Assembly: GCF_021919125.1 (NCBI RefSeq)
Contig: NZ_CP083440.1
Coordinates: 1 to 64,000 of the forward strand
Reading direction: 5' to 3'
DNA from: Clavibacter sp. A6099
Lineage (GTDB): Bacteria; Actinomycetota; Actinomycetes; Actinomycetales; Microbacteriaceae
Length of the DNA: 64,000 bases
The notes below the pieces were generated by a model. The model saw only the letters and a program-made list of their open reading frames with translations, did no database searches and was not told the DNA's origin. The translations under genes were made by a program, and so were the position numbers. Below, piece by piece: positions 8,099 to 16,423 of this stretch (within the stretch, counting starts at the first letter, position 1; each line of letters begins with the position of its first letter).

Positions 8099-9798
8099 CC
8101 GCATCCCCCCGCTGGCAGACGCTGGAGATCTACTTGCACCGAACCCGCGAGGAGGTCGACCGGGTCCTCGTCGACGTAGTCCAGCCGCTGCTCGATGAGC
8201 TCAGAGACGCGGGGGCGATCGACGAGTGGTACTTCCTCCGCTACTGGCACGACGGTCCACATCTCCGGGTCCGCGTGCTGAACGCCTTGCTGGTGGAGGG
8301 CATCCGTGCGACCCTGTCCTCTCGCATCACCCCAGGCGACACCGCATCCCCGGCCTTCTCGCCCGCGGACTTCTACGCCGGGTTCGCTCCGTCCCCTGGA
8401 GAACGGCGGTGGAGCGCGGACGGCGAGATCCGCATCGCCGGCTACGAGCCAGAGGTCGAGCGGTATGGGGGAGCCGCAGCGATCCGCGACGCCGAACGGC
8501 TGTTCATTGAGAGCGGTCGAGTGGCGCTCTCCGTCATCGCTGCGACGGAGGATCGGGGCAAGCGATTCGCGGTCGCCGCGGATTTGCTCTTCCTCACCGT
8601 CACAGCCGTGGGTTGGACGACGCTCGAGACCGTCAGGCAAGCTCGCGGTTACTTCTCGTCGTGGGATTACTCCGATGAGACACTGCCCGTACCCTCGGAG
8701 CCGCTACGTCAAGCCGCCGAGAGGGCGTTCACGGCCTCACCAGACCGGTGGATCGGTCGATCTCGGGTCCTCGGACCCTACGCGACCGCCGACGGCGAAG
8801 ACACGTACAGCCAGTGGTCCGGCGCCGTTCGGCGCTACTCGCGCGCTCTACATGAGCTATCAGGTGAGTCCATGACCAACTCCCACTCGCGCATCATCTG
8901 GTCACAGGTGCACATGCTGCACAACAGGCTCGGCCTCACGATCGACGAGGAGAGGATCTTGGCGTGGCTCGTCTCCATGGCTGCGTTGGCGTCTGCCGGT
9001 GGAACCACGAGTCACGATGAAGCGCTCGGCCGTCCCGATCGTCGCTACCTCGAGTGGAGCAAGTACACACGCAACGACGCTCCGGCCTCGCTTGAAGCCC
9101 TTCCGCCCGTTAAGCGGGAAGAGGGGCCGTCACCGGACCGCGCCGCGCCGTTCCCCCCGCCGCGACCTCTCCTGGCGACTATGCAACGCGCGCTGGATAA
9201 CCGACGTAGCGTCCGCGATGGCTTCGTGTCCGGGCTCACTGCACAGGATGTCGGAGACCTGCTCCTCGGCGCCGCCGGTCAGAAGCCGGAGGCCACGCGT
9301 CCGAGCCGGCCGTACCCGAGCCCGGGTGGTGCCTTCGCGACCGAGCTCTACTTCCATGTCACGGGCGTCGTCGGACTCGATGACGGTCTCCATCACTTCG
9401 ATCCTGTGTCGCGCGGGCACCGTCCCGTCGCCGGGAATCTGCCGCTCGACGCGCTCAATGGGATGAGCCCCTACCTCGGAGAATCTCAAGACGGCGGCGA
9501 GCTGGACCTCAGCGGTGCTCAAGTCGTCCTCTTCCTGGTCACGCGGCTCGAAGCCCTCGAGCCGAAGTACGGTCCGCGGTCGTTGCGACTGGCTCTCCTT
9601 GAAGCAGGACACCTTTCGCAGGCACTATGCCTCGTCGCATCGGCGCTCGCGCTCGGGTCCCTGGTGGTCTCCGGCTATGCCGATGACGCCCTGAACGCTG
9701 CCCTCCATCTCGACGGCGTCGACAGCTTCGTCTCCGAGATGCTCGTCATCGGGAAGCGCGATCCGCTGAGAGGAGAACACAGCATCCGCCCTGATTGA
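8095..9798 (+). CDS. Fused SpaB_C-like elimination domain and SagB-type azoline dehydrogenase (LazF-like)
   Basis: 567-aa two-domain protein. Residues ~1-310 are a second 'thiopeptide-type biosynthesis' domain, with the WYFLRYWHDGPHLRVRV block at 45-61. Residues ~360-560 are a SagB-type FMN nitroreductase: RRSVRDGF near the domain start, RPYPSPGGAFATELYFH, the GLHHFDP strand, and LLEAGHLSQALCLVASALAL. The arrangement equals LazF, where the first domain eliminates glutamate from glutamylated Ser and the second oxidises azolines to azoles. Last gene of the coupled operon; 44 bases separate it from the regulator gene. The reverse assignment (cyclisation here, elimination at 2414) cannot be excluded from sequence alone. 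Confidence 0.85.
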   Translation: MTASPRWQTLEIYLHRTREEVDRVLVDVVQPLLDELRDAGAIDEWYFLRYWHDGPHLRVRVLNALLVEGIRATLSSRITPGDTASPAFSPADFYAGFAPSPGERRWSADGEIRIAGYEPEVERYGGAAAIRDAERLFIESGRVALSVIAATEDRGKRFAVAADLLFLTVTAVGWTTLETVRQARGYFSSWDYSDETLPVPSEPLRQAAERAFTASPDRWIGRSRVLGPYATADGEDTYSQWSGAVRRYSRALHELSGESMTNSHSRIIWSQVHMLHNRLGLTIDEERILAWLVSMAALASAGGTTSHDEALGRPDRRYLEWSKYTRNDAPASLEALPPVKREEGPSPDRAAPFPPPRPLLATMQRALDNRRSVRDGFVSGLTAQDVGDLLLGAAGQKPEATRPSRPYPSPGGAFATELYFHVTGVVGLDDGLHHFDPVSRGHRPVAGNLPLDALNGMSPYLGESQDGGELDLSGAQVVLFLVTRLEALEPKYGPRSLRLALLEAGHLSQALCLVASALALGSLVVSGYADDALNAALHLDGVDSFVSEMLVIGKRDPLRGEHSIRPD

Positions 9799-9842
9799 GT
9801 GCCTTACATTAGTCATTGACGTCCGACAGGTGAGGAAGAGCG

Positions 9843-10526
9843 ATGCCGGAGCTCGAACAGAGTGGGGACACCAAGCAGGCGATCCTGCGGGTGGCCGCTG
9901 AGGAGTTCGAGCGAGCAGGTTATTCCGGTGCAACCATCGGGGCAATCGCATCGCGCCTGGGCGTGACGAAGAGCGTCATCTCGTACCACTTCCCCAGCAA
10001 GGCGGAGCTGGCTCAGGCAGTCGTCTCCCAGCGATACGGCGACTTCGCAGACGTCGTCCGCGGGTTGGACCTCTCCGGGCTCGAGGCCCTCATCGTGGTG
10101 TCCATGGTGGCCGCGCATCAATTCGAGACCGACACGTCGACCCGAGCTGCCATCCGTCTACAGCGTGAGTCGAGCCAGATCGGGATCGACCTGCCCTCGC
10201 CCTACGCAGGCCGGATCCGCCTTTACGAATCCATGCTGACGGAGGAGTCCGACGCGATCTTGCTGGCGGGGTGGTCCTCACGAGCCGCGATGGCTCAGGC
10301 GATCGTGGCTTCGCTCGCGGGCGTCACCATGGTGCACGCCCGCCTCGGCGGCGATGGGGAGATCGCGGACAGGGTGCTGGATTACTGGCGTCTCACGCTT
10401 CCTGGGCTGACTACACGTGACAGTGATGCTCTCCTCGCGAGGGCGCAGGGCTCCTTCGCTCGGTGGCGCACCCTCATTCCCGGTGCGGGAGCAGTGCCAG
10501 TAGCAGAGTCTCTACTCACGACTTGA
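9843..10526 (+). CDS. TetR-family regulator, gamma-butyrolactone-receptor-like
   Basis: 227 aa. N-terminal TetR helix-turn-helix at about 12-58 (AILRVAAEEFERAGYSGATI, GVTKSVISYHFPSKAELA). The SYHFPSKAELA segment and the C-terminal ligand domain (IRLQRESSQIG, LAGVTMVHARL, RVLDYWRLTLPGL) resemble ArpA/ScbR butyrolactone receptors rather than generic TetRs. ATG at 9843 preceded by GTGAGGAAG as ribosome site. The 44-base gap behind the biosynthetic operon leaves room for its own promoter (TACATTAGTCATTGACGTCC region). Likely a pathway regulator; candidate sites are the palindrome at 62589-62606 in front of the precursor gene. No butyrolactone synthase is visible in the window. Confidence 0.8.
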   Translation: MPELEQSGDTKQAILRVAAEEFERAGYSGATIGAIASRLGVTKSVISYHFPSKAELAQAVVSQRYGDFADVVRGLDLSGLEALIVVSMVAAHQFETDTSTRAAIRLQRESSQIGIDLPSPYAGRIRLYESMLTEESDAILLAGWSSRAAMAQAIVASLAGVTMVHARLGGDGEIADRVLDYWRLTLPGLTTRDSDALLARAQGSFARWRTLIPGAGAVPVAESLLTT

Positions 10527-10620
10527 TAGCAGATCACTAGTATTCTGCGAGCGGAAGCAGGATGTTCTAACCCAGAGCCCGCTCGGGGGCGGATGCCTAT
10601 CGTGAACCAGCGTCCGACAT

Positions 10621-10971
10621 GCTTCTCTGCCGACCGACTATGCCGGCGTCGTTAAGGCACTGAAGCAGCAGCTCCGCACAGCCCAGGTCACCGCCCAACG
10701 CCGCTTGAACACGCAGCTCATCGAGCTGTACTGGTCCATCGGCCCGGTCATCCTGGAGCGCCAGGTGGACCAAGGCTGGGGGAGTGCCATCGTTGGGCGC
10801 TTCGCCGATGACCTCGTGCTTGGTGAGCGTCCGGACTCGTGGTTGGAGACTGCTGAGTCACCAGCGATCGAGGACACTCCGCCGCTGACGAGGCTGCCTC
10901 GTACATGGTCCGCGTCGATCGGGCGTGAGCGCGGCGGTCGGCGCGAGATGGGGGGCTGCTCCAGCTCCTGA
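10621..10971 (+). pseudogene. Remnant of a YhcG/DUF1016 N-terminal domain protein
   Basis: Reading from 10621 (no usable start; stop at 10603 just upstream) the frame gives LPTDYAGVVKALKQQLRTAQ, then NTQLIELYWSIGPVI and QGWGSAIVGRFADDL, the hallmark of DUF1016_N (YhcG) proteins. Homology fades after about residue 70, where the family continues with a GFS..NL motif, and the frame ends at 10971 in low-information sequence. The C-terminal nuclease half is absent. It is therefore a decayed 5' fragment, a scar of an earlier gene between the thiopeptide regulator and the next gene. Confidence 0.7.
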
Positions 10972-11324
10972 TCGGGCTGCTTAGCCTGCGTCGCCCGTTG
11001 CGGGTGACGTCGACGAGGGCTCGGTACGTGGCGCCCGCGTCGGGCGGGATCCCGGCGGTCCGAGTCGACGGGAGCTCGCGGTGATGGCCGGACGCTCGCC
11101 GCGGGTGCATGCGCTGAGCTCGGACACCGACTCCAGGCTCAAGCGCCGCCGCCCGGGAGAAGGCGTCCTCAGGAGCGGTGCTGGCGCTCTCCGTGATCCG
11201 TATCGAACAGGTGCGCCCCACTTAGCCCGCAACGCACGTGCGGAATGCGCCGGCCCGAACGGCAGGCGGCAGCCAGACGCGGTCCTAAACCTGTCGTTGG
11301 GCTCAGGAGAATACCGGATGGCGG
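10972..11324. other. Gene-free stretch
   Basis: About 350 bases between the YhcG remnant and the end of the nuclease-like gene. Short open frames on both strands show no family resemblance and no ribosome site. I see only ordinary GC-rich sequence. Confidence 0.5.
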
Positions 11325-12308
11325 CTACCGGGCCTCGCCTCTTGCGCCAACCTCCGCCGCGTACCAGCGCTCGAAAAGGTCTGCAGTGATGATAGCGAGC
11401 TCGTCGAGCCCTGCCAGGCGGACCTTGCGGGTCTTCGGGCCGATGGCCCATCCGTTCGTGTAGCCCTTCGCGAGGTAAGCGTGTTCGCCGAGATGCTTCA
11501 GCGCCAGCGGCGTCTTCCATTTTCCAAGCGGTCGAGAGCTTGTGCCGGGCGCATGTCGACTGATCATGAATCGGTCTTCTGCGCCGGCGAGCACCTCACG
11601 CTGAAGCGTTCGAAGGTTCTCAACCCATTCGGGGACTGAATCGGATTTCTTGGGGTTGAAGTAGTTGTGCCGCTTTTCGGGAACCTCTACGCCGACATGG
11701 CTCTCGAAGTAAACGTCATCGATGGAAGCGGGGACACCTCGCCCGACCACCTGAATCTGGCCACAGAGCACACGTTTCGGAGCGAACTCCGGCGATGTGA
11801 TGACGACGGATGGATTGCCGTTGCCGTTACGCCGGTGTTCAATAGTCCAACCCTCTAGGTGTCCATCAAAAGACAGTGCGTTGAGTCGTGCTTCGATCGT
11901 TGCTTTCGGAATTTTGATCGAGGCGATATCTTCAGCCGTGATGCGCGGGTTGCGGAAGCATTCGAGTGCCTCTGTCCACGTGATGACAGGAACCTCCGGG
12001 TGGTCCTCATGCAGCCACCGAGGGACGGATTCGGATTGCGAAACCAGCACGACGAGGGGCTTGAGCTTGCTGGCCTCGCTGGCGATTTGCTTCCGGGATA
12101 GCTCGTGGTTGAACTTCGCCTCGATGCCGATCCGGTAGGCAACGCCATGTGCGTCTACGAGCTCTATGAGGACGTCAACATTCGCATCGGCTTCGCATTG
12201 CACGTGCCGGAGAGTTCCCGGAAGTGCGTGCCCAGATCGGTTGCGGATCAGCTGTAGAAGTTGCTGAGGATCCTGTCGGATCTCAGCCGCCAACGCTCGG
12301 GTCGCCAT
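11325..12308 (-). CDS. Hypothetical protein with PD-(D/E)XK-like nuclease motif
   Basis: About 327 aa from the ATG at 12308 (MATRALAAEIRQDPQ...); other in-frame ATGs lie at 12341 and 12338 and a TTG at 12380, none with a good ribosome site. A TTATAC-like -10 lies about 9 bases before 12308, which would suit a short or absent leader. Near residue 50 to 75 the pattern VDVLIEL then RIGIEAKFN matches the D...(E/D)xK arrangement of PD-(D/E)XK nucleases, with LVVLVSQ and VPVITWTEAL strands after it as in restriction-like folds. Isolated minus-strand gene. Could be a solitary restriction-type or defence nuclease; not assigned to a named family. Confidence 0.55.
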   Translation of the reverse strand: MATRALAAEIRQDPQQLLQLIRNRSGHALPGTLRHVQCEADANVDVLIELVDAHGVAYRIGIEAKFNHELSRKQIASEASKLKPLVVLVSQSESVPRWLHEDHPEVPVITWTEALECFRNPRITAEDIASIKIPKATIEARLNALSFDGHLEGWTIEHRRNGNGNPSVVITSPEFAPKRVLCGQIQVVGRGVPASIDDVYFESHVGVEVPEKRHNYFNPKKSDSVPEWVENLRTLQREVLAGAEDRFMISRHAPGTSSRPLGKWKTPLALKHLGEHAYLAKGYTNGWAIGPKTRKVRLAGLDELAIITADLFERWYAAEVGARGEAR

Positions 12309-12552
12309 TGGCTCACTGGTATAAATGGGTGAACGCATCATGACAGCCAAGATGCCGTACCTCGATGCGTGAGGTGCCAATTCGTGGCAAATGGCCCGCG
12401 AAGGGGGGGGGATTGGTGTGGGGCGGTGGGTGCGCTCTGCTCGGCCGTGGGTATCGCTACGCCACCGCCGTGTGGCAGGGTCCGCGGTGTCCTTCTCGGC
12501 AGTGTCAACGACGTTGGCCGCTGCCTGTCGACACCTCGCGTGTGCTGCGGCC

Positions 12553-12765
12553 TTAGTAGTTGTTGGTAATGGTGTTACCTGAATCAGTGGTGATGACTGT
12601 GATGTCCACGTCGAGGTTCACGTCTGATTGTGGTGTTGCGGCTCCGGCTACAGACAAGGCCAGGCTGGAGGCCAGGAGGGTGAGCGTTGACAGAACGCCC
12701 GCTTTGTGCTTAGTCCTGGTGTTCGGTTCAGCGGGCGTGCGACGCTTACGAGAAAAAACGTTCAT
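12553..12765 (-). CDS. Small secreted peptide of unknown function
   Basis: 70-aa precursor. N-terminal basic stretch (MNVFSRKRRTP... TRTKHK), a hydrophobic core (GVLSTLTLLASSLALSVAG) and an AGA-AT cleavage-like site give a clear Sec signal peptide, leaving a mature acidic peptide of only about 27-30 residues ending TITNNY. No cysteines. Ribosome site ATTAGGAGCACTACAAG sits directly before the ATG at 12765, which argues it is a real gene. The upstream 12790-12900 is AT-rich compared with its surroundings and could hold the promoter. Neighbours are other minus-strand orphans and a signal peptidase. No family recognised; candidates are a signal peptide, a bacteriocin-like peptide, or a surface factor. 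Confidence 0.65.
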   Translation of the reverse strand: MNVFSRKRRTPAEPNTRTKHKAGVLSTLTLLASSLALSVAGAATPQSDVNLDVDITVITTDSGNTITNNY

Positions 12766-13148
12766 CTTGTAGTGCTCCTAATGTTAGTTATTTGATTTCA
12801 GTGGTCTCCTTCCGGTATTGGACGTCGACGAGCTGTGTGGTAACATCTTAGCACATTAAGAGCCTAAAAAACACGAACGACACGGGTTTCATCTAATTCT
12901 TTTAATTCCGGTCCTCTATTAGTGGCATGGGTTCAGTCGAGTTAGTCGTGTGTGGTCGCGGGCGCGCTGGCCGGGATTGACGTCGGGCCAGCTGCTGCGG
13001 GGCGCAGGCGAAGCTTGGGCTCTCGGGTGGTGTGCTCTCGGGGTTTTTCGGGGTGCTGGACCATGCCCGGTTCCTGGTCCTCGGGTGGCGGTGTCGCATG
13101 GCCTCGTGCGGGATACCGGTGGTGGGCGGGTGCCGCCGGCTTCGAGGT
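12766..13148. other. AT-rich promoter-like stretch plus gene-free sequence
   Basis: 12790-12900 is markedly richer in A/T than its surroundings (TTTGATTTC, AGCACATTAAGAGCC, AACACGAACG) and lies just upstream of the small secreted peptide gene, so it probably carries its promoter. 12900-13148 shows only shadow frames and nothing else I can support. Confidence 0.4.
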
Positions 13149-13457
13149 CTACTCGGAGATGGTGCTGACGTGGGTCGGGTACTCGCTGTCGGTGTCAACC
13201 TTGTGGTGTCCCCACGCAGCGAGCTGTTCGGCGGCTTCCGTCCACGTCGTGGTCGGGTCGAAGTCGTGGGGGAGGCGTCCGAGGAACCACGAGGGCTCGT
13301 CGAGCGTGGTGATCCAGGTGCCGTGCATCTGCTGGGTAAGCGTTGCGACGCGGGCGTAGGCGTTGCCGTTGTCGCGGCGGAGGACATGGGCGACGTCGTT
13401 CATGCCGGGGAGGGGCGCGGCGATGTAGAGGCGGTCTTCGGTGGGCTTCATCGTCAT
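13149..13457 (-). CDS. Hypothetical small protein
   Basis: 102 aa with a good ribosome site (GAAGGAGTCCCC) just before the ATG at 13457. No signal peptide or membrane segment. The sequence is a compact soluble domain (IAAPLPGMNDVAHVL, YARVATLTQQMHGTWITTLD, HDFDPTTTWTEAAEQLAAWG); the WF..LP and TWTEA pieces hint at a small alpha/beta domain. I do not recognise a family. Stands alone between the secreted-peptide gene and the signal peptidase, all on the minus strand. Confidence 0.6.
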   Translation of the reverse strand: MTMKPTEDRLYIAAPLPGMNDVAHVLRRDNGNAYARVATLTQQMHGTWITTLDEPSWFLGRLPHDFDPTTTWTEAAEQLAAWGHHKVDTDSEYPTHVSTISE

Positions 13458-13817
13458 GGGGACTCCTTCTGGTTGGCGCGGGCGAGCGCGGTTCCGGGCT
13501 CACTCGTACTATCGGCTGCCGCCGGGTCGGCCTTCGCGGCCGGGTGCTCGAGGGCGGCTCCTGGTGCTGTACGCCGCGGCTCGGTTGGTTGGTCGATGTC
13601 CTGGGCCATGTGTGGTCGCGGAATCGTCGCGGGTGCTGTTCACGGGCGGGGGGCGCCGACGGCAGGGACGAGGGGGATGGTGGACCGTCGTCATAAGCGC
13701 TGTGGGACGCGGGCGGAGCTCGGGATCCGAGGCTGGAGAGTGCGGGGCTCGGGTAGGTGTCCAGCGCTCACCGAAAGCGTCTCGCGATCGAACGCACTCG
13801 TGCCGGGTTCGGGGCTG
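13458..13817. other. Gene-free stretch
   Basis: 360 bases between the 102-aa gene and the signal peptidase gene. Open frames exist on both strands only because of GC bias (strings of R, G, P, S). No promoter, repeat or RNA recognised. Confidence 0.5.
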
Positions 13818-14534
13818 TTACCGGTTCACTCCTGCGAACTCGCTCGAGTAGTCGTCGAGCCAGGCCCATCTGTTGAGGGGCCACGTGGTGAGGACGGCAC
13901 GTCCAACGACGTCGGAGTAAGGCACGAAGCCGCGGCTTGGTGTGCTGGTGTGTGCACGGGAGTCGGCGGAGTCGCCGCGGTTGTCGCCCATGACCCAGAG
14001 CGAGTTGTCTGGAACGGTGACGCTGAAGGGAAGGTCGGACGCGGGGGCGCCCGGGGAGAGGAGCGCGTAAGGCTCCACGATCGGGGTGTCATTCACGGTG
14101 AGCTGGCCGAGCTTGTTGCAGCAAGCGACAGTGTCGCCGGGGAGGCCGATGACCCGCTTGATGAGATGGTCGCCGTCATCGGTGGGCGCAAGGCCGGTAG
14201 CGCTGAGGAACCAGGAGACGGGGTTCGTGCTTGCCACCGCGGGGGCCGGTGTGAGCCAGTTGCCCGGGTCGTGGAACACGACGACGTCGCCGTGCTGAAG
14301 CGGCACGAGGTCGGGGACGAGCTCGTTGACAAGGATGCGGTCGTCGATCTGGAGCGTGTTCTCCATCGATCCGGAGGGGATGTAGAACGACCGGACGAGG
14401 AACGTCTTGATGAGCACGGACGCAAGCAGTGCGACTACGACGATCACCATCACGTCTCGGAGGAACCACTTCCACCCCCGCTTCCGCGTCCAGTTCCTCG
14501 GGGAGACGTCGGCGGTCACGGAATCATCGGTCAC
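13818..14534 (-). CDS. lepB: Type I signal peptidase
   Basis: 238 aa from the GTG at 14534 (VTDDSVTADVSPRNW...); the frame runs further upstream but into low-complexity, Arg-rich non-coding sequence. One N-terminal membrane anchor at ~27-47 (VMVIVVVALLASVLIKTF). Catalytic Ser56 in FYIPSGSM, catalytic Lys126 in HLIKRVIGLPGD, and the GDNRGDSADSR box at ~183-193 are intact, so an active S26 peptidase is expected, cleaving Sec signal peptides on the outer membrane face. It is not in the usual chromosomal ribosomal-protein context; an accessory copy next to two secreted-peptide genes (12553, 15936) could serve them. Confidence 0.92.
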   Translation of the reverse strand: MTDDSVTADVSPRNWTRKRGWKWFLRDVMVIVVVALLASVLIKTFLVRSFYIPSGSMENTLQIDDRILVNELVPDLVPLQHGDVVVFHDPGNWLTPAPAVASTNPVSWFLSATGLAPTDDGDHLIKRVIGLPGDTVACCNKLGQLTVNDTPIVEPYALLSPGAPASDLPFSVTVPDNSLWVMGDNRGDSADSRAHTSTPSRGFVPYSDVVGRAVLTTWPLNRWAWLDDYSSEFAGVNR

Positions 14535-14734
14535 ACGAGCACGATACGGGCCTTTGCGCGGGAACGACCTTCTGGCACGGCGCTTGCGAGACCGGCACTG
14601 GTCGTGGTGCAGCCACGGGGGTCGCGGGCCGTGCGCTCCTCGTGGGCTCGAGAGGTGCGGCGCTGTGGTCCGGCGGCGGATCCCTGGACGCGGGACGGGA
14701 CGGAGGGGGCCGCGCTCTCGAGCGCGAGGTTCGT

Positions 14735-14758
14735 CCTCGTCCTCGTCCTCGTCCTCGT
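14735..14758. repeat. Tandem repeat, 4 x CCTCGT
   Basis: Four exact head-to-tail copies of CCTCGT, flanked by partial copies. Lies in non-coding sequence upstream of the signal peptidase gene. Confidence 0.85.
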
Positions 14759-15036
14759 AGGACGTGGTTCGGAATACCGGGGCGCGCCCGGCTGCGGGAC
14801 CTAGAGGCGCCGCTTGGGGTGGACGTCCTCCTCGTTGCCTGGGCACTGCAGCATGCGGACCGGCGTCAAGAATCGACGCGACCGACGGGCGCCAGGGTCG
14901 CGATGCTCCTTGGCAGCACCGGCGGTCCGCCGCTGGCAGCCTGCACGTCACAATGGACGGCTTTTTAGGTGCGCGCGCTGCTCTCTCTGCTGATCCGGTA
15001 GCCCGCTGGTGGTAACTATTTCATCCGATGGCGGCA

Positions 15037-15062
15037 CTGCGGCCGCTCGTGAGCGGCCGCAG
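15037..15062. terminator. Perfect 12-bp inverted repeat (hairpin)
   Basis: CTGCGGCCGCTC, two-base spacer GT, then its exact complement. No T-run on either side; could be a factor-assisted terminator or a binding site. It lies downstream of the lipoprotein gene that ends at 15415 on the minus strand. Confidence 0.6.
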
Positions 15063-15414
15063 GAAGCGTCCTGTCCCGCCCTCCTCTGGAACGGAGGCCC
15101 AGCTCCTGGCGACCACGCCTCATGTTCAGCACGGTGACGGCCACAGCCGTGACGAACGACCTCGATAGCCACTACTGCGCCGCGGGAATATAGCGGATCT
15201 CCCCTGGACGCCGAGTCACCATTCGCCATGCTTGCCCAAACGGCGATTAGGTTGTGTCGGACGAGTGAACTGGCGTTAGAGCACCGACACGCGGAAGCAG
15301 CGGAAGGCGAGAGCCGCAGGCCGACAACAGGCAACATGACATAGAGCCAGCGGACGCAAGAAAGGCGACGAAGGACAAGCGTACACGCGGAGATTCCGTG
15401 CTTGAGAACAGAAC

Positions 15415-15939
15415 TTAGTAGATAGGCGCCGGCGGGGGGCATGCTGCTAGGGCAGCCTCGGTTGCACCTTCTGGTAGCCCGGACCAGGGAAGCCAAGGAG
15501 CATTCGTATACGTGTCCGCGAACACCTGCTCCGAAGGCGCAGGTTGCGTCGGATATCCCCTTTCGCTAAGACACGTGTTCATGTCTACAGATTCCTGATA
15601 AAGACTTGCGTACTCATCCGGGGTGAGTTGACGTACTTCAAACCCTAACTCAGAATCGCATTCGTCGACCGACGCCTGGTATTGATCCACCTGCTCCTTG
15701 GGAAGTTCCATGCCTGCCCCCTCCGAGTCAATCTCTACATCCCAGCCCTTGGCCTGAAGGCACTGACCTAGCATCATGTTTCGGTCTGCAGGATTTGTAG
15801 GGTCAAGAGCGCCTTGTGATGTTTCGGGGATAGTCGGTGCCGGAGTTGAGGCACATCCGGTCAAGGTCAGAATGGCAAGGCCAATGGCCGCGAGCGATGT
15901 ACGCCCACGGCCATTGACATGCTGACCCGAATTGGTCAA
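15415..15939 (-). CDS. Putative secreted lipoprotein
   Basis: 174 aa. Signal peptide with lipobox: LAAIGLAILTLTGC, acylated Cys at ~29, followed by a Thr/Pro-rich linker. The rest is a hydrophilic domain with four further Cys (GQCLQAKGW, VDECDSELG, MNTCLSERGY, LAACPPPAP) that may pair. Its TTG start at 15939 overlaps the stop of the upstream secreted-peptide gene (TTGA), so the two are translationally coupled. In bacteriocin cassettes a small lipoprotein made with the peptide is often the immunity protein; that is inference here. No family recognised. Confidence 0.7.
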   Translation of the reverse strand: MTNSGQHVNGRGRTSLAAIGLAILTLTGCASTPAPTIPETSQGALDPTNPADRNMMLGQCLQAKGWDVEIDSEGAGMELPKEQVDQYQASVDECDSELGFEVRQLTPDEYASLYQESVDMNTCLSERGYPTQPAPSEQVFADTYTNAPWLPWSGLPEGATEAALAACPPPAPIY

Positions 15940-16280
15940 GTGTCGATGCAGCGGGGGTTGATGCCGCTGATCGTAGCGCTACTCCTGGCTGTACCACCCT
16001 CGTGGCTGGTCCACTTCGTGTATGCGTACACGTACTTGTTCGCGGAGCTTCCAGTCGACGAGCGCACATAGCTGTTCGGTGACTGGTTCCGGTTGTAAAG
16101 CGTGAACGTGACGGTCCCAGCAGCGGAGGCCTCAACGCCCGCGAAAGCGACCGACGAGCACGACCTTCCCTGGACCGTGGCGTTCTGGGCGGACGCCGGG
16201 GCGGCAACCCCGCCGACCAACGCCGCGACCATGAGCAGCCCAGCTCCCGTTACTGAAGCTCGCCTTGTTGACGAATGCAT
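15936..16280 (-). CDS. Small secreted protein, candidate exported peptide
   Basis: 114 aa. Clear Sec signal: RR near the N-terminus, GAGLLMVAALVGGVAAP, then PASA-Q, leaving ~82 residues with two cysteines, one near the start (GRSCSS) and one near the end (NPRCIDT), so a single disulfide is likely. The mature part is Ser/Thr/Asn/Tyr-rich and predicted beta (AGTVTFTLYNRNQ, NKYVYAYTKWTS). Purine-rich ribosome site GAGGGGGGAATCAC before the ATG at 16280. It lies 230 bases downstream of an exporter operon and is coupled to a lipoprotein gene. Resembles the layout of lactococcin-972-type loci but not their sequence signature. Confidence 0.7.
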   Translation of the reverse strand: MHSSTRRASVTGAGLLMVAALVGGVAAPASAQNATVQGRSCSSVAFAGVEASAAGTVTFTLYNRNQSPNSYVRSSTGSSANKYVYAYTKWTSHEGGTARSSATISGINPRCIDT

Positions 16281-16423
16281 GTGATTCCCCCCTCAGCAGC
16301 CCTAGTGGCTGATTGGGATCAGTAAAGGGCAGCGGTGGACAGCTGTCAAGTACCTGTGTGAAAACGATGTCGGCAGAGGGTGTCGCGCCTGCCTGTGCTG
16401 GTGTCACCCAGAGGCCCACGACC

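Larger units (their letters stand above)
14535..15414. other. 880-base gene-free stretch with a tandem repeat and a perfect hairpin
   Basis: No frame on either strand has a family resemblance or a ribosome site. It holds four tandem CCTCGT copies at 14735-14758 and a perfect palindrome at 15037-15062. The left part (to ~15000) is very GC-rich, the right part less so. Confidence 0.5.

Noticed and set aside
13032-14804. 590-aa plus-strand frame through the signal peptidase
   Set aside because: It is antisense to a gene with complete catalytic motifs and has the composition of a shadow frame.
15936-16280. Lactococcin-972 family membership of the 114-aa secreted protein
   Set aside because: The genomic layout is similar, but the family's Trp/Gly start and the S-x-Y-x-H repeat are absent.
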